NCBI GenBank assembly: GCA_022647725.1 | Contig: JALCLG010000001.1 | Span: 626,931-690,930 of the forward strand | Reading direction: 5' to 3' | Source: Bacilli bacterium | GTDB taxonomy: Bacteria > Bacillota_I > Bacilli_A > RFN20 > CAG-288 | DNA length: 64,000 bases | Shown here: positions 61,179-64,000 of the stretch, piece after piece | How the letters are laid out: each line of letters opens with the position of its first letter | How positions within the stretch are numbered: position 1 is the first letter of the stretch | Made by a program: the position numbers and the translations under genes | Notes under the pieces: generated by a model | Databases searched by the model: none | The model's input: only the letters and a program-made list of their open reading frames with translations | What the model was told of the DNA's origin: nothing

Positions 61179-62757
61179 AAGCTTTCGTGAAGGTCAACTG
61201 ACAGCTGGTGCTGTCACTGGAAGCGATGGTGAAGGCGTAGGCAGGCTTGGTATTGTCATCAAAGGCAAAATCCTCGAAGGTACCGGAACCGAAGACGCTG
61301 TCCCCGGTTTCAAAAAGCGAGGTATCAGTGGCATAGCCAGGCTGGCTCTTGGCCGTGACTTTCGTGCCGGTGGCCGATAAGAGGGAGACCAGCCTTCCCC
61401 GGTAATAGTCGCTGGCATCCGTCAAGGACGTGTCATAGGAATAGGAGCGGGAGTTGGAGTAGACAAAGTAATAGAAGGAATTCTGATCCGTGGTCGGAAG
61501 GCTGTCGTAATAGCTGTCATCCCAGACATAGGCATTCTTCCGGGAACTATAGGTCATCTTACCGACGGAAGCATCGACATGATAGACGAGAAGGCCGGCC
61601 TTGGTGAAGTCGGTGTAGCTTCCAGTATAGGCGACCTTGCTGTCCTGAAGGTTCAGATCGGTCGGGGTGTAGTACTCCAAAAGCAGATATTCATCCAGTG
61701 CCGTTCCGTTATAGCCACTGGAAGTTGGTATAAGCACGGACGAACCTTCCTTAGCCAAGGAAGTCAGATTGACGGTGTTGTTGTTGGCCGCCAGATAATC
61801 GGCGGTGATGACCGTCGGGCTCTGCCAGCCTAACAGGTATTTCGAGAAGGCATCCTGATCGCCGATGTTGTAATCCATCATGGCCATGCCGCCCATCGGG
61901 GTATCGAAATTGGTCTTGTAGTCGCAGTCATAGGAATAATAGTCATCCAGGCCAAGCATATGGCCGGTCTCATGGATGTAGGTATGGGCATCGCCGTTCT
62001 TGGTCTTATCGCTGGAAGCCTGGTAGTTGCCTTCGTTGAGGAAGTCAATCGAAGCCCAGGAATACGTGTTGACGCTTTCGTTGTCATAGGTTCCGGTCTC
62101 AGCAGCCCAGGTCGTGAAAGCCCAGTAGAGATTGCTCTTGGAATTGTAGGGAGAAGAATAGACCAGCCATAAGGCATCGATGTTGCCGTTGCTGTCGGTA
62201 TCGTAGGCCGAAAGGTCCATGCCTTTGCTGGCTAAGGTCTTCAGGGCATAAGATGCAATCACATCGGTATAGGTCTCATTCTGCTTGGCCGCCTGGTTAT
62301 AGGCGTTTTCAACCGCCGTGGAAGTCATTCCCAAGGACACCTTGTCACTGACCGTCCCGGTCAGCGTCAAGGCACCGTAACTGGACGTGCTGTAATAGCT
62401 GGACACGGACTGCCAGCCGGTATCGGAAGCCGAGCCGAAGAAGGTGTTCTTCAACGTCGAAAGTTCACTGGTCGTGAAAGGATAGTCGCTCAGTTCGATC
62501 GGAACGACCAGGATCTTATCCGTGCCGGTGCTGCTGAGATAGTCCAGTCCGGCATTGGCACCGACGTTCTTCAGGGTCAGATCCGTGCCGGAGACCGTGA
62601 CGGCCGAGGTACTGGTAACCGTCGTCGAGGTCAGTGAGGTCGAGGTAACCGTTGTAGCCGAGGTGAGGGCACTGGAAAAGGTGCTATTTGACGAGCTGCA
62701 GCCTGCCGCTAGAAGCATCCAGCCAACCAACGTCATCCAAAGCATCAGTTTTTTCAT
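61177..62757 (-). CDS. Secreted M6-family metalloprotease (lipoprotein)
   Basis: 526 residues from ATG 62757, chosen because AGGAGG lies 7 nt upstream; an ATG two codons earlier is too close. Lipobox LLAAGC anchors it at the cell surface, followed by a 40-residue Ser/Thr linker. The catalytic zinc site is HETGHMLGLDDYY (HExxH, about 261), with the M6/immune-inhibitor-A style block TPMGGMAMMDYN downstream and LLGW. Beta-rich C-terminal domain. Expected to digest extracellular proteins or peptides. Monocistronic, 66 nt downstream of an O-antigen-ligase-like gene on the same strand. Confidence 0.9.
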   Translation of the reverse strand: MKKLMLWMTLVGWMLLAAGCSSSNSTFSSALTSATTVTSTSLTSTTVTSTSAVTVSGTDLTLKNVGANAGLDYLSSTGTDKILVVPIELSDYPFTTSELSTLKNTFFGSASDTGWQSVSSYYSTSSYGALTLTGTVSDKVSLGMTSTAVENAYNQAAKQNETYTDVIASYALKTLASKGMDLSAYDTDSNGNIDALWLVYSSPYNSKSNLYWAFTTWAAETGTYDNESVNTYSWASIDFLNEGNYQASSDKTKNGDAHTYIHETGHMLGLDDYYSYDCDYKTNFDTPMGGMAMMDYNIGDQDAFSKYLLGWQSPTVITADYLAANNNTVNLTSLAKEGSSVLIPTSSGYNGTALDEYLLLEYYTPTDLNLQDSKVAYTGSYTDFTKAGLLVYHVDASVGKMTYSSRKNAYVWDDSYYDSLPTTDQNSFYYFVYSNSRSYSYDTSLTDASDYYRGRLVSLLSATGTKVTAKSQPGYATDTSLFETGDSVFGSGTFEDFAFDDNTKPAYAFTIASSDSTSCQLTFTKA

Positions 62758-62822
62758 ACGCATACCTCCTCTCGAACAGCTTCATTCTAGAGGCGGTAGC
62801 TTAAATCAAACTTAAAGAGAGA

Positions 62823-64000
62823 CTAAGCCTGTTTGACGGCGGCGATCTTGGGGCAGATGGTAAGCCTGAGAATCGGGAATAACAGGACAAAAAGAAGACA
62901 GGCTTCCGTGCCGTCCATGCCAAACAGCATCCGCGGCTCGGCAAAGGTATAGACCAGCATTTCGGCAAGGATCACTAAGAATCCTAACGGCCGCAGGTCA
63001 TGCCGCTTCAGCGTCAGGAGCAGTTCCCGGACTAAACGGAGATTCGCAATCAGCGGACCGGCCAGCCCTACCAGCCCATAGGAGAGAAGCACATCCAGGA
63101 AAGCGTTATGGCTGGACCAGTACTGCTGCTGAGAAATGGCTCTGCCGAAGGCATTGTAAAGACTGACAAAGGGAATCCGGCCATAGCCAAAGAGCCAGAG
63201 ATAGGGAGATATCAGCATCGCTAAGGCCCGATGGTTGAGATTGAGCCTAGCCTGCATCGTGCCGGGATCCTGATATAAGTCAATCAGCTTCTCCACCTGA
63301 GTCGAGAAGAAGGAGGAAGTGAAGAAGATGACGATTCCCACCAAGGACAGCACAAACAGGATGAGATAGCTGACGTTCTTTCTTCCGTGGATCAGGGCAA
63401 AGTAGCCTAAGGAAAGGACAAGCAAAGCCAAGAGCAGGAAGAAGGCTGTCCGGGTCTTGACGTAATAGGCGGTAAAAGTAAAGTAGGTCATCAGCACCAA
63501 GAAGATCGGTGCATACGTAGGTTTCCGGATGCCTAAGACCAGAGCGGAGATGCCTCCCAGCAATAAAAAGAAGCCATAGGCATTCCGGTTGCTGGTAAAG
63601 CTCTGAATGGAGGAATCCACCGGCAAGGAAGAATCGATGAAAAGAGCCTTGAGATTGCCGATAATGGCTTTTGAGGATACTCCATAGGTATAAAAGGTCA
63701 TCACGCAGGCCAAGAGGATGAAGAAAACCAAGAAGCCATCCGTCACCTTGTCAAAGAGATCCGAGAAGGTCGGAACATACTGGAAGGCCAGGGCAAAATA
63801 AAGAAGATAGAGCTGCTCCAGAACAAAACTGATGATCCGCTCCCTTACGGAGAAGCCGGAATAGACAAGCTCCGTCAGCGGAGCATCCCCGCCAGACTGA
63901 TAAGCGAAGGCAACGTTCCCATACGGGAAAGCAAAGTCCGTGACAAACCGAAGGAGAACCAGCACGACGACCACGGCCAGGATGCGCCGGGAGAGGAAGG
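62823..64000 (-). CDS. O-antigen ligase/polymerase-like membrane protein, 5' end cut
   Basis: At least 392 codons; the frame is open through the right edge (the codons before GTG 63974 still read hydrophobic sequence FLSRRILAVVV), so the start lies outside. About ten helices and a large extracytoplasmic loop with YLWLFGYGRIPF and YWSSHNAFLDVLLSYGLVGL, matching the Wzy_C/O-antigen ligase signature (His-Asn near the small loop). In Gram-positives such proteins polymerise or attach surface polysaccharide. The C terminus is LTICPKIAAVKQA. No glycosyltransferase is visible in the window because the locus continues to the right. Confidence 0.82.
   Translation of the reverse strand, partial: FLSRRILAVVVVLVLLRFVTDFAFPYGNVAFAYQSGGDAPLTELVYSGFSVRERIISFVLEQLYLLYFALAFQYVPTFSDLFDKVTDGFLVFFILLACVMTFYTYGVSSKAIIGNLKALFIDSSLPVDSSIQSFTSNRNAYGFFLLLGGISALVLGIRKPTYAPIFLVLMTYFTFTAYYVKTRTAFFLLLALLVLSLGYFALIHGRKNVSYLILFVLSLVGIVIFFTSSFFSTQVEKLIDLYQDPGTMQARLNLNHRALAMLISPYLWLFGYGRIPFVSLYNAFGRAISQQQYWSSHNAFLDVLLSYGLVGLAGPLIANLRLVRELLLTLKRHDLRPLGFLVILAEMLVYTFAEPRMLFGMDGTEACLLFVLLFPILRLTICPKIAAVKQA

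Overview
The window reads as a chromosome segment of a mid-GC Bacillota (Firmicutes) bacterium, most likely from the Erysipelotrichia or a close neighbour. The signs are the Firmicute order dnaX-ybaB-recR-tmk-holB-ricT-rsmI, a short SRP RNA without Alu domain, DegV, YitT and LemA proteins, many lipoproteins with Ser/Thr/Ala-rich linkers, an HPr-type protein with a conserved regulatory serine, a cre-type operator and strong AGGAGG ribosome sites. The lineage is inferred; no rRNA is present. No tRNA, CRISPR array, intact transposase or phage module was found.

Layout. 1-4.5 kb: two related proteins built from a repeated module, then a macrodomain protein and an ADP-ribosylglycohydrolase, bordered by AT-rich gene-free stretches with repeats and hairpins. 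4.5-10.7 kb: housekeeping (mfd-pth-rdgB on the minus strand; a nucleotide-sanitation run of NUDIX, DNPH1-like and flavin-reductase genes on the plus strand). 10.9-14 kb: a three-gene ABC transporter cluster. 14-22 kb: M29 aminopeptidase, a multi-pass membrane protein, a lipoprotein, and secA-prfB-YitT, where prfB needs a +1 programmed frameshift. 22-27.8 kb: a toxin-antitoxin operon with a frameshifted toxin, a DegV protein, a GH13 glucosidase and an LRR lipoprotein interrupted by an amber codon.

27.8-35.2 kb: a complete phosphate-starvation locus, pstS-pstC-pstA-pstB-phoU followed by a response regulator and a histidine kinase, preceded by five TTAACA-like hexamers on 10-11 bp spacing. Its PstS has the family motifs in circularly permuted order. 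35.2-38.2 kb: membrane protein, pseudouridine synthase and two small proteins. 38.2-38.8 kb: an ORF-free, helix-rich and internally repetitive stretch with its own terminator on the minus strand, best explained as a large ornate non-coding RNA of about 600 nt. 39 kb: an HPr-like protein lacking the phosphoryl-accepting histidine, under a promoter overlapped by a cre-like operator.

39.6-50.8 kb: galU, trpS, acetyltransferase, three secreted proteins (one AT-rich with papain-like C/H motifs), the SRP RNA, tadA, a GtrA protein, a Fic protein with a perfect inverted repeat against its start codon, and prfA-prmC. 50.9-54.5 kb: LemA with two membrane proteins. 54.7-61.1 kb: the dnaX to rsmI cluster. 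61.2-64 kb: a secreted M6 metalloprotease and a Wzy/O-antigen-ligase-like protein cut by the window edge.

The two items most likely to be new are the large RNA (38214-38815) and the circularly permuted PstS (27917-28951). All functional calls rest on motifs read by eye; no database search was possible.
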